From: Staphylococcus roterodami
GTDB lineage: Bacteria > Bacillota > Bacilli > Staphylococcales > Staphylococcaceae
Reading direction: 5' to 3'
Assembly (NCBI GenBank): GCA_022493055.1
Contig: CP092781.1
Location: 1,302,001 to 1,366,000, forward strand
DNA length: 64,000 bases
In this document: positions 43,953 through 55,486 of the stretch, piece by piece
Position numbering within the stretch: the stretch's first letter is position 1
Layout of the letters: each line of letters starts with the position of its first letter
Made by a program: the position numbers and the translations under genes
Notes under the pieces: model-generated
Databases searched by the model: none
The model's input: the letters and a program-made list of their open reading frames with translations, nothing else
What the model was told of the DNA's origin: nothing

Positions 43953-44584
43953 TGAAATTGAAATTCTGTGGCTTTACATCAATTGAGGATGTTATAGCGG
44001 CAAGTCAACTAACTATTGATGCGATAGGTTTCATCCATTATGAAAAAAGCAAAAGGCATCAAACAATTACCCAAATAAAAAAGTTAGCGTCTGTTGTGCC
44101 AGACTATATCGATAAAGTATGTGTCATGGTAAATCCTGATTTAACAACAATTGAGCAGGTATTAATCAATACGTCAATTAATACAATTCAGTTACACGGC
44201 ACAGAATCTATTGATTTTATAAAAGAAATTAAAAAGAAGTATCCAAGCATTAAAATCATTAAAGCTTTACCTGCAGATGTAAACATAATCCAAAACATAA
44301 ATAAATATAAAGGTTTCGTAGATTTATTTATTATCGACACACCTTCAGTATCGTATGGTGGTACGGGTCAAACGTATGACTGGACTATTTTGAAGCACAT
44401 CAAAGACATACCTTATTTAATTGCAGGAGGCATTAACTCTGAAAATATTCAAACAGTTAATCAACTTAAATTATCACATCAAGGTTATGATCTTGCATCA
44501 GGTATAGAAGTAAATGGGCGAAAAGATATAGCCAAAATGACAGCAATAGTAAATATTGTGAAAGGAGAAAGGGAAAATGAATAA
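43952..44584 (+). CDS. trpF: Phosphoribosylanthranilate isomerase TrpF (210 aa)
   Basis: TrpF performs the Amadori rearrangement of phosphoribosylanthranilate. The TIM barrel begins with the catalytic Cys segment [14 protein letters not shown], and the general-acid Asp lies in [19 protein letters not shown]. Phosphate-binding [13 protein letters not shown] and [14 protein letters not shown] follow. ATG 43952 shares its first base with the end of the trpC stop; the adjacent ATG 43949 is an alternative. AAGGTGA lies upstream. It overlaps trpB by eight bases. Confidence 0.95.
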   Translation: MKLKFCGFTSIEDVIAASQLTIDAIGFIHYEKSKRHQTITQIKKLASVVPDYIDKVCVMVNPDLTTIEQVLINTSINTIQLHGTESIDFIKEIKKKYPSIKIIKALPADVNIIQNINKYKGFVDLFIIDTPSVSYGGTGQTYDWTILKHIKDIPYLIAGGINSENIQTVNQLKLSHQGYDLASGIEVNGRKDIAKMTAIVNIVKGERENE

Positions 44585-45791
44585 ACAAATACAAACAGAA
44601 GTAGATGAATTAGGTTTCTTTGGTGAATACGGAGGGCAATACGTACCTGAAACGTTAATGCCAGCAATTATTGAATTAAAAAGGGCTTATAAAAAAGCAA
44701 AAGAAGATCCAGAGTTTCAAAGGGAACTAGAATATTATTTATCAGAGTATGTAGGGCGCGAGACACCGCTTACTTACGCTGCATCATATACTAAAAGCTT
44801 AGGTGGCGCTAAAATATATTTGAAACGTGAGGATTTAAATCATACAGGCGCACATAAAATTAATAATGCATTGGGACAAGCATTACTTGCGAAACGTATG
44901 GGCAAGAAGAAGCTTGTTGCTGAAACAGGTGCGGGTCAACATGGTGTAGCTAGTGCTACGGTTGCTGCATTATTTGATATGGAACTTGTTGTCTTTATGG
45001 GAAGCGAAGATATTAAACGACAACAACTCAATGTATTTAGAATGGAATTACTTGGTGCAAAAGTTGTTGCTGTTGAAGATGGTCAAGGGACATTATCGGA
45101 TGCAGTGAATAAAGCTTTACAATATTGGGTGAGTCATGTAGATGATACACATTATTTATTGGGTTCTGCATTAGGTCCAGACCCATTCCCAACAATTGTC
45201 AGAGATTTTCAAAGTGTCATTGGTAAAGAAATAAAATCACAGATATTGAAGAAAGAAGGGCGACTTCCGGATGCAATTGTAGCATGTATTGGCGGTGGTT
45301 CAAATGCAATTGGAACTTTTTATCCATTTATTAAAGATGATGTTGCATTATATGGTATTGAAGCTGCAGGTCAAGGAGAGGATACTGATAAACATGCACT
45401 TGCAATTGGCAAAGGCTCACCTGGCGTATTACATGGTACTAAAATGTATTTAATTAAAGATGAAGGTGGGCAAGTGCAACTAGCACATTCTATTTCAGCA
45501 GGACTTGATTATCCTGGTATTGGGCCTGAACATTCTTATTACCACGATATTGGTAGAGTAACTTTTGAAAATGCAAGTGACAAACAAGCGATGGATGCTT
45601 TAATTAATTTCACTAAAAATGAAGGGATTATTCCAGCAATTGAAAGTGCACACGCACTGAGTTATGTAGAAAGACTAGCACCAACTATGTCGAAAGAAGA
45701 TATTATTGTTGTTACCATCTCAGGTCGTGGAGATAAAGATATGGAGACGATTAGACAATATATGACAGAGCGAGGTGTTGAAAATGACTAA
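44577..45791 (+). CDS. trpB: Tryptophan synthase beta subunit TrpB (404 aa)
   Basis: TrpB joins indole and serine to make tryptophan using pyridoxal phosphate. The PLP-lysine is in [16 protein letters not shown], where the Lys of HKIN forms the Schiff base. [13 protein letters not shown] carries the catalytic Glu, and the phosphate loop is [22 protein letters not shown] ends the domain. The length is normal. The ribosome site GAAAGGAGAAAGGG lies inside the end of trpF. It overlaps trpA by eight bases. Confidence 0.97.
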   Translation: MNKQIQTEVDELGFFGEYGGQYVPETLMPAIIELKRAYKKAKEDPEFQRELEYYLSEYVGRETPLTYAASYTKSLGGAKIYLKREDLNHTGAHKINNALGQALLAKRMGKKKLVAETGAGQHGVASATVAALFDMELVVFMGSEDIKRQQLNVFRMELLGAKVVAVEDGQGTLSDAVNKALQYWVSHVDDTHYLLGSALGPDPFPTIVRDFQSVIGKEIKSQILKKEGRLPDAIVACIGGGSNAIGTFYPFIKDDVALYGIEAAGQGEDTDKHALAIGKGSPGVLHGTKMYLIKDEGGQVQLAHSISAGLDYPGIGPEHSYYHDIGRVTFENASDKQAMDALINFTKNEGIIPAIESAHALSYVERLAPTMSKEDIIVVTISGRGDKDMETIRQYMTERGVEND

Positions 45792-46512
45792 ATTATTTAT
45801 ACCTTATATTATGGGGGATAAAGATTTTATTGAAAATGCAAAAATATTAAGCGAAAATGGTGCCGATATTATTGAAATAGGTGTGCCATTCTCAGATCCC
45901 GTTGCTGATGGTCCAGTTATCATGGAAGCAGGACAACAAGCGATTAAACAAGGCATCACGATAGATTATATTTTCAATCAATTAGAAAAACATGGTAATC
46001 AAATTAAGTGTCAGTATGTATTAATGACGTATTATAATATTATTTGTCATTATGGAGAGCAAGCATTTTTTGAAAGATGTCGAGATACAGGAGTTTATGG
46101 TTTAATCATTCCAGATTTACCATACGAATTATCACAGCGTTTAAAACAACAATTTAGTCACTATGATGTCAAAATCATATCGTTAGTTGCTATGACTACA
46201 GATGACGAACGTATAAAAGATATCGTATCTCATGCGGAAGGATTTATTTATACTGTGACGATGAATGCGACGACAGGACAAAACGGTGCCTTTCATCCAG
46301 AATTAAAACGAAAAATCGAATCAATTAAAGCGATAGCCAATGTGCCAGTAGTCGCAGGATTTGGTATAAGAACACCACAACATGTTGCAGATATAAAAGA
46401 GGTTGCAGATGGTATCGTTATTGGTAGTGAAATCGTTAAGCGATTTAAAGCTAACACGCGTGAAGAAATCATTGAATATTTACAATCTATCAAACACGCC
46501 TTGAACAATTAA
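45784..46512 (+). CDS. trpA: Tryptophan synthase alpha subunit TrpA (242 aa)
   Basis: TrpA cleaves indole-3-glycerol phosphate and channels indole to TrpB. The TIM-barrel motifs [18 protein letters not shown] (catalytic Glu and Asp), [35 protein letters not shown] and [13 protein letters not shown] are all present. ATG 45784 lies in the end of trpB after GAGGTG; a TTG at 45775 is less likely. It is the last gene of the operon and is followed by a terminator. Confidence 0.96.
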   Translation: MTKLFIPYIMGDKDFIENAKILSENGADIIEIGVPFSDPVADGPVIMEAGQQAIKQGITIDYIFNQLEKHGNQIKCQYVLMTYYNIICHYGEQAFFERCRDTGVYGLIIPDLPYELSQRLKQQFSHYDVKIISLVAMTTDDERIKDIVSHAEGFIYTVTMNATTGQNGAFHPELKRKIESIKAIANVPVVAGFGIRTPQHVADIKEVADGIVIGSEIVKRFKANTREEIIEYLQSIKHALNN

Positions 46513-46597
46513 GATTCATTAATTTAATATAAAATAGCTTAATGCTGTTTAAAAGTCATATAAAACGGTAAATTATAAAACTGAATAGCAACTTTTC

Positions 46598-46640
46598 AAA
46601 AGTAATATGGGCAAATCCAAACGTTCATATTACTTTTTTT
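46598..46640 (+). terminator. trp operon terminator
   Basis: A perfect 9-bp stem AGTAATATG / CATATTACT is followed by a T run, about 90 bases after trpA. It separates the trp operon from femAB. The remaining bases up to 46820 hold the femA promoter region, with no other feature that I recognise. Confidence 0.85.
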
Positions 46641-46833
46641 GGAACTGTATGCAAAAATCTAAATTTAACCATAAAAGTATACACAATTAATGCGTTTATG
46701 TTTTAGTTTTAACATTAACTATTGTATACTTATTTAGATTAGATTTATTATTTTTGACATTTGCAGAGGGCGAAAGATAAAATGCTGCGAATAAGGAAAT
46801 GAAATTAACGAGAGACAAATAGGAGTAATGATA

Positions 46834-48096
46834 ATGAAGTTTACAAATTTAACAGCTAAAGAGTTTGGTGCCTTTACGGATAGCATGCCATACAGTCATT
46901 TCACGCAAACTGTTGGCCACTATGAGTTAAAGCTTGCTGAAGGTTATGAAACACATTTAGTGGGAATAAAAAACAATAATAACGAGGTCATTGCAGCTTG
47001 CTTACTTACTGCTGTACCTGTTATGAAAATGTTTAAGTATTTTTATTCAAATCGCGGACCAGTGATTGATTATGAGAATCAAGAACTTGTACACTTTTTC
47101 TTTAATGAATTATCAAAATATGTTAAAAAACATCGTTGTCTATACTTACATATCGATCCATATTTACCATATCAATACTTGAATCATGATGGTGAGATTA
47201 CAGGTAATGCTGGTAATGATTGGTTCTACGATAAAATGAGTAACTTAGGATTTGAACATACTGGATTCCATAAAGGTTTTGATCCTGTGCTACAAATTCG
47301 TTATCACTCAGTGTTAGATTTAAAAGATAAATCAGCTGACGACATCATTAAAAATATGGATGGACTTAGAAAAAGAAACACGAAAAAAGTTAAAAAGAAT
47401 GGTGTTAAAGTAAGATTTTTATCTGAAGAAGAACTACCAATTTTTAGATCATTTATGGAAGATACGTCAGAATCAAAAGCTTTTGCTGATCGTGATGACA
47501 AATTTTACTACAATCGCTTAAAATACTACAAAGACCGTGTGTTAGTACCTTTAGCGTATATCAATTTTGATGAATATATTAAAGAACTAAACGAAGAGCG
47601 TGATATTTTAAATAAAGATTTAAATAAAGCGTTAAAGGATATTGAAAAACGTCCTGAAAATAAAAAAGCACACAACAAGCGAGATAACTTACAACAACAA
47701 CTTGATGCTAATGAGCAAAAGATTGAAGAAGGCAAGCGTCTAAAAGAAGAACATGGTAATGAATTACCTATCTCTGCTGGTTTCTTCTTTATCAATCCAT
47801 TTGAAGTTGTTTATTATGCTGGTGGTACATCAAATGCTTTCCGACATTTTGCCGGAAGTTATGCAGTGCAATGGGAAATGATTAATTATGCTTTAAATCA
47901 TGGTATTGACCGTTATAATTTCTATGGTGTTAGTGGTAAATTTACAGAAGATGCTGAAGATGCTGGTGTAGTTAAATTTAAAAAAGGTTACAATGCTGAA
48001 ATTATTGAATATGTTGGTGACTTTATTAAACCAATTAATAAACCTGTATATGCAGCATATACTGCACTTAAAAAAGTTAAAGATAGAATTTTTTAG
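46834..48096 (+). CDS. femA: Aminoacyltransferase FemA (420 aa)
   Basis: FemA adds glycines 2 and 3 of the pentaglycine cross-bridge to lipid II, using glycyl-tRNA, in the cytoplasm. Two GNAT-like subdomains (SHFTQTVGHYELKLAEGY, FYGVSGKFTEDAEDAGVVKF) are interrupted by a helical coiled-coil arm (about residues 246-307, KELNEERDILNKDLNKALKD). ATG 46834 is eight bases after AGGAG; ATG 46828 is too close. A few residues (Met in VMKMFKYF, Tyr in DWFYDKM, Lys in KRLKEEH) differ from the S. aureus sequence I remember. It is cotranscribed with femB. Confidence 0.98.
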   Translation: MKFTNLTAKEFGAFTDSMPYSHFTQTVGHYELKLAEGYETHLVGIKNNNNEVIAACLLTAVPVMKMFKYFYSNRGPVIDYENQELVHFFFNELSKYVKKHRCLYLHIDPYLPYQYLNHDGEITGNAGNDWFYDKMSNLGFEHTGFHKGFDPVLQIRYHSVLDLKDKSADDIIKNMDGLRKRNTKKVKKNGVKVRFLSEEELPIFRSFMEDTSESKAFADRDDKFYYNRLKYYKDRVLVPLAYINFDEYIKELNEERDILNKDLNKALKDIEKRPENKKAHNKRDNLQQQLDANEQKIEEGKRLKEEHGNELPISAGFFFINPFEVVYYAGGTSNAFRHFAGSYAVQWEMINYALNHGIDRYNFYGVSGKFTEDAEDAGVVKFKKGYNAEIIEYVGDFIKPINKPVYAAYTALKKVKDRIF

Positions 48097-48111
48097 GAAA
48101 GGAATTATTAA

Positions 48112-49374
<1,263 letters not shown>

Positions 49375-49388
49375 ATATAAATGATGTT

Positions 49389-49424
49389 AGGGCTTATAGT
49401 TATTGATACTATAGGCTCTTTTTT
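49389..49424 (+). terminator. femAB terminator
   Basis: The stem AGGGCTTATAGT / ACTATAGGCTCT is followed by a T run, 15 bases after femB. Confidence 0.88.
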
Positions 49425-49884
<460 letters not shown>

Positions 49885-49920
49885 CTATAATCATATTATT
49901 CTAATGTTTGGAGTGATTTG

Positions 49921-50688
49921 ATGAAATTTGTATTTGATATTGATGGTACACTTTGTTTTAATGGTAAATCAATTGATTCATCAATCATTGATGCATTGTT
50001 ACAATTACAAAATGCTGGTCATGAACTTATATTTGCATCTGCACGACCGATTCGTGATTTGTTACCAGTTTTACCAGAAGTCTTTCATCAACATACATTA
50101 ATTGGCGCAAATGGCGCTATGATTTCACAGCAATCAAATATTTCAGTTATCAAGCCAATTCAAGCTTATACATATCATCATATCTTACGAATAATACAAA
50201 AATATGAATTAGATTATATTATCGATGATGATTGGAATTATGCTGCTAAATTAGACGCTGAGAACGCGATTTTTGAGCGCTTAGATCCACATAAGCTGGC
50301 TAGTTGTACTAATGTTGCAAATATTGACACACCAATTAAAATTATTTTATTAAATATAGAACCACCACAAATTACAAGCATTTTAAATGAACTAAATAAG
50401 TATCATCAAGAACTAGAAATCATTCATCATTCAAATGAGTTTAACATTGATATTACAGCCCAAAATATTAATAAATATACAGCACTACAATACATATATG
50501 GTAAAGATGTTGAATATATAGCATTTGGTAATGATCACAATGATATTATCATGCTACAATATGCTACTAATGGCTATATTGTAGGGCCATCAGAAGATTA
50601 TACACATACAATATTGAAATTGGATCATGTAACACATATAGATAGTCATGCCCAAGCTATTTGCAGTTCATTAAATTTATATGTATAA
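49921..50688 (+). CDS. HAD superfamily hydrolase, Cof-like (255 aa)
   Basis: This is a cytoplasmic sugar-phosphate-phosphatase-like enzyme of the Cof/YkrA type. Motif I is FDIDGTLCFNG with the nucleophile and acid/base Asp pair, motif II lies near FASARPIRDL, a C2 cap follows, and motif IV is IAFGNDHNDIIML. The substrate cannot be predicted. ATG 49921 follows TGGAGTGA; an in-frame TTG at 49918 is too close. It is convergent with the SWIM protein gene. Confidence 0.9.
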   Translation: MKFVFDIDGTLCFNGKSIDSSIIDALLQLQNAGHELIFASARPIRDLLPVLPEVFHQHTLIGANGAMISQQSNISVIKPIQAYTYHHILRIIQKYELDYIIDDDWNYAAKLDAENAIFERLDPHKLASCTNVANIDTPIKIILLNIEPPQITSILNELNKYHQELEIIHHSNEFNIDITAQNINKYTALQYIYGKDVEYIAFGNDHNDIIMLQYATNGYIVGPSEDYTHTILKLDHVTHIDSHAQAICSSLNLYV

Positions 50689-50693
50689 AAACT

Positions 50694-50741
50694 TCCCCCC
50701 TATCAATTGATAATCATTATCATTTAATAGGGGGTATATTT
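50694..50741. terminator. Terminator between HAD and SWIM genes, with a Fur-like palindrome in its loop
   Basis: CCCCCCTAT (50695-50703) pairs with ATAGGGGG (50727-50734), followed by a T-rich tail. Between the arms lies TGATAATCATTATCA (50708-50722), a perfect 7-1-7 palindrome matching the Fur box, which also extends the hairpin. The genes on either side are convergent. Confidence 0.8.
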
Positions 50742-51221
50742 TTAATAGAATTCGTCTTCATCTTCAAATAATTCTTCTTCTTCGTCTAATCCAAACAACT
50801 CTGCCATTTCTCCATGTTCAATTAGCATATTTAAATATGCATCGCGAAGTTCTTCTACACTCATATCATTAACCATTTCTTTAAGAGAATCAATCCACAT
50901 ATTTTTACGTAAGTGATAGTCTTCTTCAACTTCGTTTAACATGATTATATGTTTATTTGCTTCTTCTGGACTAGCTGTAAATAATAATGCAATTAAATGT
51001 TTACATATCACGCGTCTTCCATCAGCATGAGGACAATTGCATTTGGATTTTCTAGGATGTTCCATATCAATATAGCAACGATATACATTGCTACCACTAC
51101 CTTTTACTTCAGCCTCAAATTGAGTTTCAGAATATGATTTTAAGTTAATGACACATTTACTTTGATAATAACTAAAGCCTCTTTCTATAGAACGTATACT
51201 TGCAATATCAAGTAGTCCCAT
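50742..51221 (-). CDS. SWIM zinc-finger domain protein (159 aa)
   Basis: This is a small protein with a SWIM-type zinc finger: CNCPHADGRRVICKH fits the CxC...CxH pattern at about residues 61-75. N-terminal beta strands (GFSYYQSKCVINLKSYSET) precede it and a very acidic C-terminus (GLDEEEELFEDEDEFY) ends it. SWIM domains bind DNA or protein partners, but this protein's role is unknown. The minus-strand start follows AAGGAGTGTC. It is convergent with the HAD gene. Confidence 0.85.
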   Translation of the reverse strand: MGLLDIASIRSIERGFSYYQSKCVINLKSYSETQFEAEVKGSGSNVYRCYIDMEHPRKSKCNCPHADGRRVICKHLIALLFTASPEEANKHIIMLNEVEEDYHLRKNMWIDSLKEMVNDMSVEELRDAYLNMLIEHGEMAELFGLDEEEELFEDEDEFY

Positions 51222-51341
51222 TATGACACTCCTTTTAAATATTCTTTATTTAAGCGAAAATAAAGGTAATATACACTTATATTAAGATTAACGATTTATC
51301 TTTATTTTAATATATCATATGAATATTGCATACTTATACTT

Positions 51342-52043
51342 TTAAAATGTAAATGCTTGTGTTAATTCTTTTGTATAAGGATGTCTATCTGAATTGAATA
51401 ATTCAACCGTTTCAAAATCATCAACGATTGCACCATCCTTAATTACAATAATTCGATTAACTAAGCGTTGTAGTACCGATAAGTCATGTGATATGACAAC
51501 TAAATGATTTAAATTCGCAATGGTTTGCTCTTTTAAAATGCTTATTACGTTTTGCTCAGCTATAACATCTAGATTTGACGTGATTTCATCACATATTAAA
51601 ACACGAGGTTGCGCTAATAATGAACGCATAACATTAAATCTTTGTAATTGTCCACCACTTACTTCATTAGGATAGTTAGATAACAGTTGTGAATCTAAAT
51701 CAAAGTTTGATAAATGTTGTAATAATAATTCCCGTTGATTGTCATCGGCTTTTAACCTACGATAATATTTTAACGCTTCTTTTAATGAGTCTTCAATTGC
51801 CCAATCAGGATTAAAGCTTGTTAATGCATGTTGGAAAATTGGTAATACAGCATCATCACTCATATAAATGCTCCCATTAATCGGCTTAAGCAATCCTAAT
51901 AACAATGCTGACAAAGTACTTTTACCACTACCACTTTCTCCTAAAATGCCGACATTTTCACCATCATATATTTTAATATTGATGTCTTCTAACACTACTT
52001 GTCTTTTATTATAGCCAAATGTCACATGTTTTAACTCAATCAT
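51342..52043 (-). CDS. nikE: Nickel ABC importer ATP-binding protein NikE (233 aa)
   Basis: This is the second ATPase of a NikABCDE/Opp-type importer. Walker A is GESGSGKST, the signature VSGGQLQRFN, Walker B RVLICDEI with the following TSNLD, and the switch His lies in LVVISHD. Lengths and order match the S. aureus Opp2 system that has been described as nickel uptake NikBCDE. The start overlaps nikD by eight bases. It is the last gene of the operon. Confidence 0.88.
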   Translation of the reverse strand: MIELKHVTFGYNKRQVVLEDINIKIYDGENVGILGESGSGKSTLSALLLGLLKPINGSIYMSDDAVLPIFQHALTSFNPDWAIEDSLKEALKYYRRLKADDNQRELLLQHLSNFDLDSQLLSNYPNEVSGGQLQRFNVMRSLLAQPRVLICDEITSNLDVIAEQNVISILKEQTIANLNHLVVISHDLSVLQRLVNRIIVIKDGAIVDDFETVELFNSDRHPYTKELTQAFTF

Positions 52044-52809
52044 TATGATCCCTCTTTAATTGTGTTCGATATTTAATTAAAAATTCGGTATAAGGTTGTA
52101 ATGTATCGTACTTAAAGTGCTTTATGTCACCGCGCTCAACAATGTCACCGTCTTTTATAACATTAATATAGTCACAATACTTTAAAACGTGACTTAAGTT
52201 ATGAGTGATTATAAATAATGTTTGACCGTGTTCTTTTACAATGTGTTGAAGTAAATCCATAATTTTATAGTCGTTAATAACATCTAATGATGCTACTGGT
52301 TCATCTGCAATAATTAACTCAGGTTCTAACATTAAAACACTTGCAATATATACGCGTTCAAGTTGACCACCAGAAAGTTGAAAACTGTATTTCTTTAATA
52401 TTTCTTCGCCAATTAAGTTAACCCACGACAATGCTTTATCAATTTGAGATAATGCTGCTTCTTTACTAACTTTAAAATGAGCACGATAAACTGCAATCAA
52501 TTGTTTTCCTAATTTCGAGTGATCATTAAAACTTTCAGCATAATTTTGTGAAATATATCCAACAGTGCGACCATAAAATTGTTGCATGTTGTTTACGTTT
52601 TTATTATTGAAGTAATAATGATTATACTGACAATTTAAATCAGATGGTAAAAAATCCAGCAAAGCTTTTACCGTTAAACTCTTACCTGCACCACTTTCTC
52701 CAATTAAAGCGTTAACCTTTTGTTGATAAATTTTCAAATTGATGCCATTTATTAAAGATTTACCTTTTTGATTCTTGATAATTAAATTTTGTATATCAAT
52801 GAGACTCAT
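52036..52809 (-). CDS. nikD: Nickel ABC importer ATP-binding protein NikD (257 aa)
   Basis: This is the first ATPase of the importer. Walker A is GESGAGKS, the signature LSGGQLERV, Walker [13 protein letters not shown], and the switch His lies in LFIITHN. I chose ATG 52809 (MSLIDIQN) since GGGGTGA is just upstream; an in-frame GTG at 52818 overlaps that ribosome site. It overlaps nikC by 14 bases, so translation is probably coupled. Confidence 0.88.
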   Translation of the reverse strand: MSLIDIQNLIIKNQKGKSLINGINLKIYQQKVNALIGESGAGKSLTVKALLDFLPSDLNCQYNHYYFNNKNVNNMQQFYGRTVGYISQNYAESFNDHSKLGKQLIAVYRAHFKVSKEAALSQIDKALSWVNLIGEEILKKYSFQLSGGQLERVYIASVLMLEPELIIADEPVASLDVINDYKIMDLLQHIVKEHGQTLFIITHNLSHVLKYCDYINVIKDGDIVERGDIKHFKYDTLQPYTEFLIKYRTQLKRDHND

Positions 52810-53626
52810 AATATTCACCCCGTTGTTTCAACAATTTATCTCTTAGTGCATCGCCAGTAAGATTAAAAATTAAAATCGTTGTAGCAATGACAGAAGCAGG
52901 CGCAATGAGCATAATTGGATGTGACGAAATAAAATCTCTGCCAAGTTGCAACATAGCGCCCCACTCTGGTGTCGGTGGTTGTGCACCTAGTCCTATGAAT
53001 GATAATGAGCTGATGTATAAAATGATTTTCCCGAAATCGACCACCATCAAAACGATAATTGACGGCATTATCTTAGGTGTTAAGTGGCGTAATAATATTA
53101 CCCTAGTTGGTACATGAAATAATTTTGCCATTTTAATGTAAGGTTTGGTAATTTCACTATTAACAATACTTCTTGTTAATCTTGTATAATTCATCCATTT
53201 TATAATTGTAATTGCAATAACTAAATTCCAAATACTTGGCTGAAAAAAACTTGCTAATGCTATCATGATAATAAATTCCGGTATACTTAGACCGATATCA
53301 ACAATGCGTAATATAATGCGCTCTATCCATCCTTTTTTATACCCTGCAAGTAATCCAAGTGTTACGCCAATAATAACAATAGCAATTAAAGTTAAGATTG
53401 TGATGAATAATGTTGATCGTGCACCAACAATGACCCTTGTAAATAAATCACGACCATAGTCATCTGTTCCTAGTAAATGGGTCCAACTTATTGGTTCAAA
53501 CGTTTGCGATAAGTTAACTTTTGTGGCATCAGCACTATTCACAAAGAATTGCAAAATAATCATAATTATTAAATAAAAGATAAATAAATAAAATGTAAAA
53601 TTACCTTTAGTCAAACTTCTAAGCAC
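52796..53626 (-). CDS. nikC: Nickel ABC importer permease NikC (276 aa)
   Basis: This is an OppC/DppC-type permease with about six membrane helices. The first periplasmic loop motif [18 protein letters not shown] and the ATPase-coupling loop [20 protein letters not shown] are typical of the family. I chose GTG 53626 (276 aa, the usual size), with GGTGAT just upstream; GTG 53638 is a longer alternative. It overlaps nikB by eight bases. Confidence 0.86.
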   Translation of the reverse strand: MLRSLTKGNFTFYLFIFYLIIMIILQFFVNSADATKVNLSQTFEPISWTHLLGTDDYGRDLFTRVIVGARSTLFITILTLIAIVIIGVTLGLLAGYKKGWIERIILRIVDIGLSIPEFIIMIALASFFQPSIWNLVIAITIIKWMNYTRLTRSIVNSEITKPYIKMAKLFHVPTRVILLRHLTPKIMPSIIVLMVVDFGKIILYISSLSFIGLGAQPPTPEWGAMLQLGRDFISSHPIMLIAPASVIATTILIFNLTGDALRDKLLKQRGEYYESH

Positions 53627-54605
53627 GTTGATCACCACTTTCTAAGATAGATGATACGTTCGAATTATTTTTTTGATTTTTAAAATGTAAACGTTGTTTT
53701 GGATCAAACAATAGTGTGAGTACGTCAGCAATTGTATTGATTAACACCACAAAAAATCCTATAAACAATACACACCCTTGTATGATTGGATAATCCCGAG
53801 ATTTAATACTATCCATCAATAAGTAACCAATGCCAGGTATATCAAATAAATTTTCAATAACAACTGTACCGCCAATCAGACTGCCTAGAGAAATACCTAA
53901 CAATGGAATAATAGGTAAAAGTGTTGGTTTCAATAAATCATGCATCAAAATATATCGTTCGCTCATACCGCGTAATCGTGATGATTTAACGATATTGCTT
54001 TGATATAGCGAAAGTAAATTTGAACGAATTAATCGAATAATATACGCACACATACCTAATGACAATGTAAAAACAGGTAATACAAACTGATTCCATAAGG
54101 CACTATCAATATTTAATAAATTGGTGAAAATGAATAATAAAATAATGCCGATGAAAAACGCGGGCAAGCTAATTGACAATGTTGATACAGTTCTAATCAC
54201 TTTATCAGTCAGTTTGTGATAGTGTCTTGCTGAAAGCACACCTAGCGGTATCGATATCGCTAATGACAAAATTAATGTTGAAAAAGATATGAGCAAAGTT
54301 GGTGGTGCATACTCAAATAGTGACTGTGTAACTGGTTCTTTAGTTTCGAAACTACGTCCTAAATTTAATTGAAGCAATTGTTGCATCCATTGCCACCACT
54401 GCGATATGATTGAATTCTTTAAACCCAATTTTTCTTCAGTTGCATTTATTTGTTCTGCCGACACATGTGACACATCAAGGTGAAGTATTTTATCTACAGG
54501 ATTTCCTGGAGATAATTTCATCAAAATAAAAGTTAGTGTTGAAATAACAAATAAAACAACTACCATTTGAATTAGTCTGTACAATATAGACCTTATTATA
54601 AACAT
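53619..54605 (-). CDS. nikB: Nickel ABC importer permease NikB (328 aa)
   Basis: This is an OppB/DppB-type permease with the N-terminal helix [20 protein letters not shown] and the family segments [11 protein letters not shown] and [40 protein letters not shown] lies near the C-terminus. It is the first gene of a four-gene operon (nikBCDE) that lacks a substrate-binding protein; in S. aureus the NikA protein is encoded elsewhere. The start follows the strong ribosome site GAGGAGGGGG. A palindrome lies upstream at 54668-54682. Confidence 0.88.
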   Translation of the reverse strand: MFIIRSILYRLIQMVVVLFVISTLTFILMKLSPGNPVDKILHLDVSHVSAEQINATEEKLGLKNSIISQWWQWMQQLLQLNLGRSFETKEPVTQSLFEYAPPTLLISFSTLILSLAISIPLGVLSARHYHKLTDKVIRTVSTLSISLPAFFIGIILLFIFTNLLNIDSALWNQFVLPVFTLSLGMCAYIIRLIRSNLLSLYQSNIVKSSRLRGMSERYILMHDLLKPTLLPIIPLLGISLGSLIGGTVVIENLFDIPGIGYLLMDSIKSRDYPIIQGCVLFIGFFVVLINTIADVLTLLFDPKQRLHFKNQKNNSNVSSILESGDQRA

Positions 54606-54667
54606 AATAGTCCCCCTCCTCGTGTAAGTTAATAATATTTTGAATTTATATGAGAATTACACAAATT

Positions 54668-54682
54668 TTTGTAACTTACAAA
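54668..54682. promoter_or_regulatory. Perfect palindrome upstream of nikB
   Basis: TTTGTAA-C-TTACAAA (7-1-7) lies about 63 bases before nikB in its probable promoter region. It looks like an operator. No regulator can be assigned from sequence. Confidence 0.45.
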
Positions 54683-54830
54683 TAAAGAACCACGATTCAT
54701 TATAGTATTATACAAAAAGAAATTGAAGTGAATTCATTTATTTTAACAACAAACATTTTTGAAATGAGTATTTTTATCCAGAGTTGATAACCTACAATTT
54801 AATACGAAATCAAAACTTAAATTTAAGCAA

Positions 54831-54931
54831 AATAAAAACAACTATAGCACTTTTAATAAATAAATCCGTTCTTAAAGTTTCCATTAAAACAATACTTAAG
54901 GGATTTTTTAAACTTGTGCATATAGTTGTTG
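54831..54931 (-). terminator. Long-loop hairpin after the 114-aa membrane protein gene
   Basis: AACAACTATAGCAC (54837-54850) pairs with GTGCATATAGTTGTT (54916-54930) across a 65-base loop that contains its own imperfect CTTAAAG/ACTTAAG hairpin. On the minus strand it is followed by a T-rich run. The stretch 54683-54830 holds nothing else recognisable. Confidence 0.5.
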
Positions 54932-54935
54932 AAAA

Positions 54936-55280
54936 TTATTTTTTATCTTTACGTCGGAGTTCGGCACCTTCATAGCCATATTTTTCAATTTGCTTTTCTA
55001 ATTTACGAGCTTTTCTATCTTTACGCCAATTTCTAGTGAAATACCATAATAGAAAACTTATTATTAAACTCATGATGGCTAAAAATGCAGCATATCCTAA
55101 CAATGGTTGATATTTTATTTCTTGAAAATTTGGAATGAAAAAGGCAAGCACGCCTAAAACTACAAATGTTATTACTGCTGAAACAAACCATTTATTTAAA
55201 ACTAAGCAACAGAATATTGTTAATAAAATCATTATTAAAGTTGTGATCCATAAATAATTAGGCATATCGAATAATGTCAT
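54936..55280 (-). CDS. Membrane protein of unknown function (114 aa)
   Basis: I do not recognise this family. It has three or four hydrophobic helices (YLWITTLIMILLTIFCCLVL, WFVSAVITFVVLGVLAFFIP, AAFLAIMSLIISFLLWYF) and ends in a strongly charged tail (RNWRKDRKARKLEKQIEKYG). ATG 55280 is seven bases after AAGGAG; ATG 55286 is too close. It stands alone between nikB and pepF and diverges from pepF. Confidence 0.8.
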   Translation of the reverse strand: MTLFDMPNYLWITTLIMILLTIFCCLVLNKWFVSAVITFVVLGVLAFFIPNFQEIKYQPLLGYAAFLAIMSLIISFLLWYFTRNWRKDRKARKLEKQIEKYGYEGAELRRKDKK

Positions 55281-55486
55281 AACCATTCTCCTTCTATTTC
55301 AATACTTTCCTTGTATACATTTTATTATAAATTTTTAAAAACTTAAACAATGTCAGTCAGTTTTAAGTAGAATCACTTCTCCCTATAGAAAAAAGTCATT
55401 ATACGTTGCTTCTTGGAAATCGTAACATTATCGTTCAGGCGTTAAAATTATGTATAATGAATGTATTATACCAAAGGAGTGATTAT

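Noticed and set aside
54784..54975. 63-codon plus-strand frame before the 114-aa membrane protein gene
   Set aside because: It lies in AT-rich spacer, runs into the opposite gene and covers the long-loop hairpin, with no good ribosome site.
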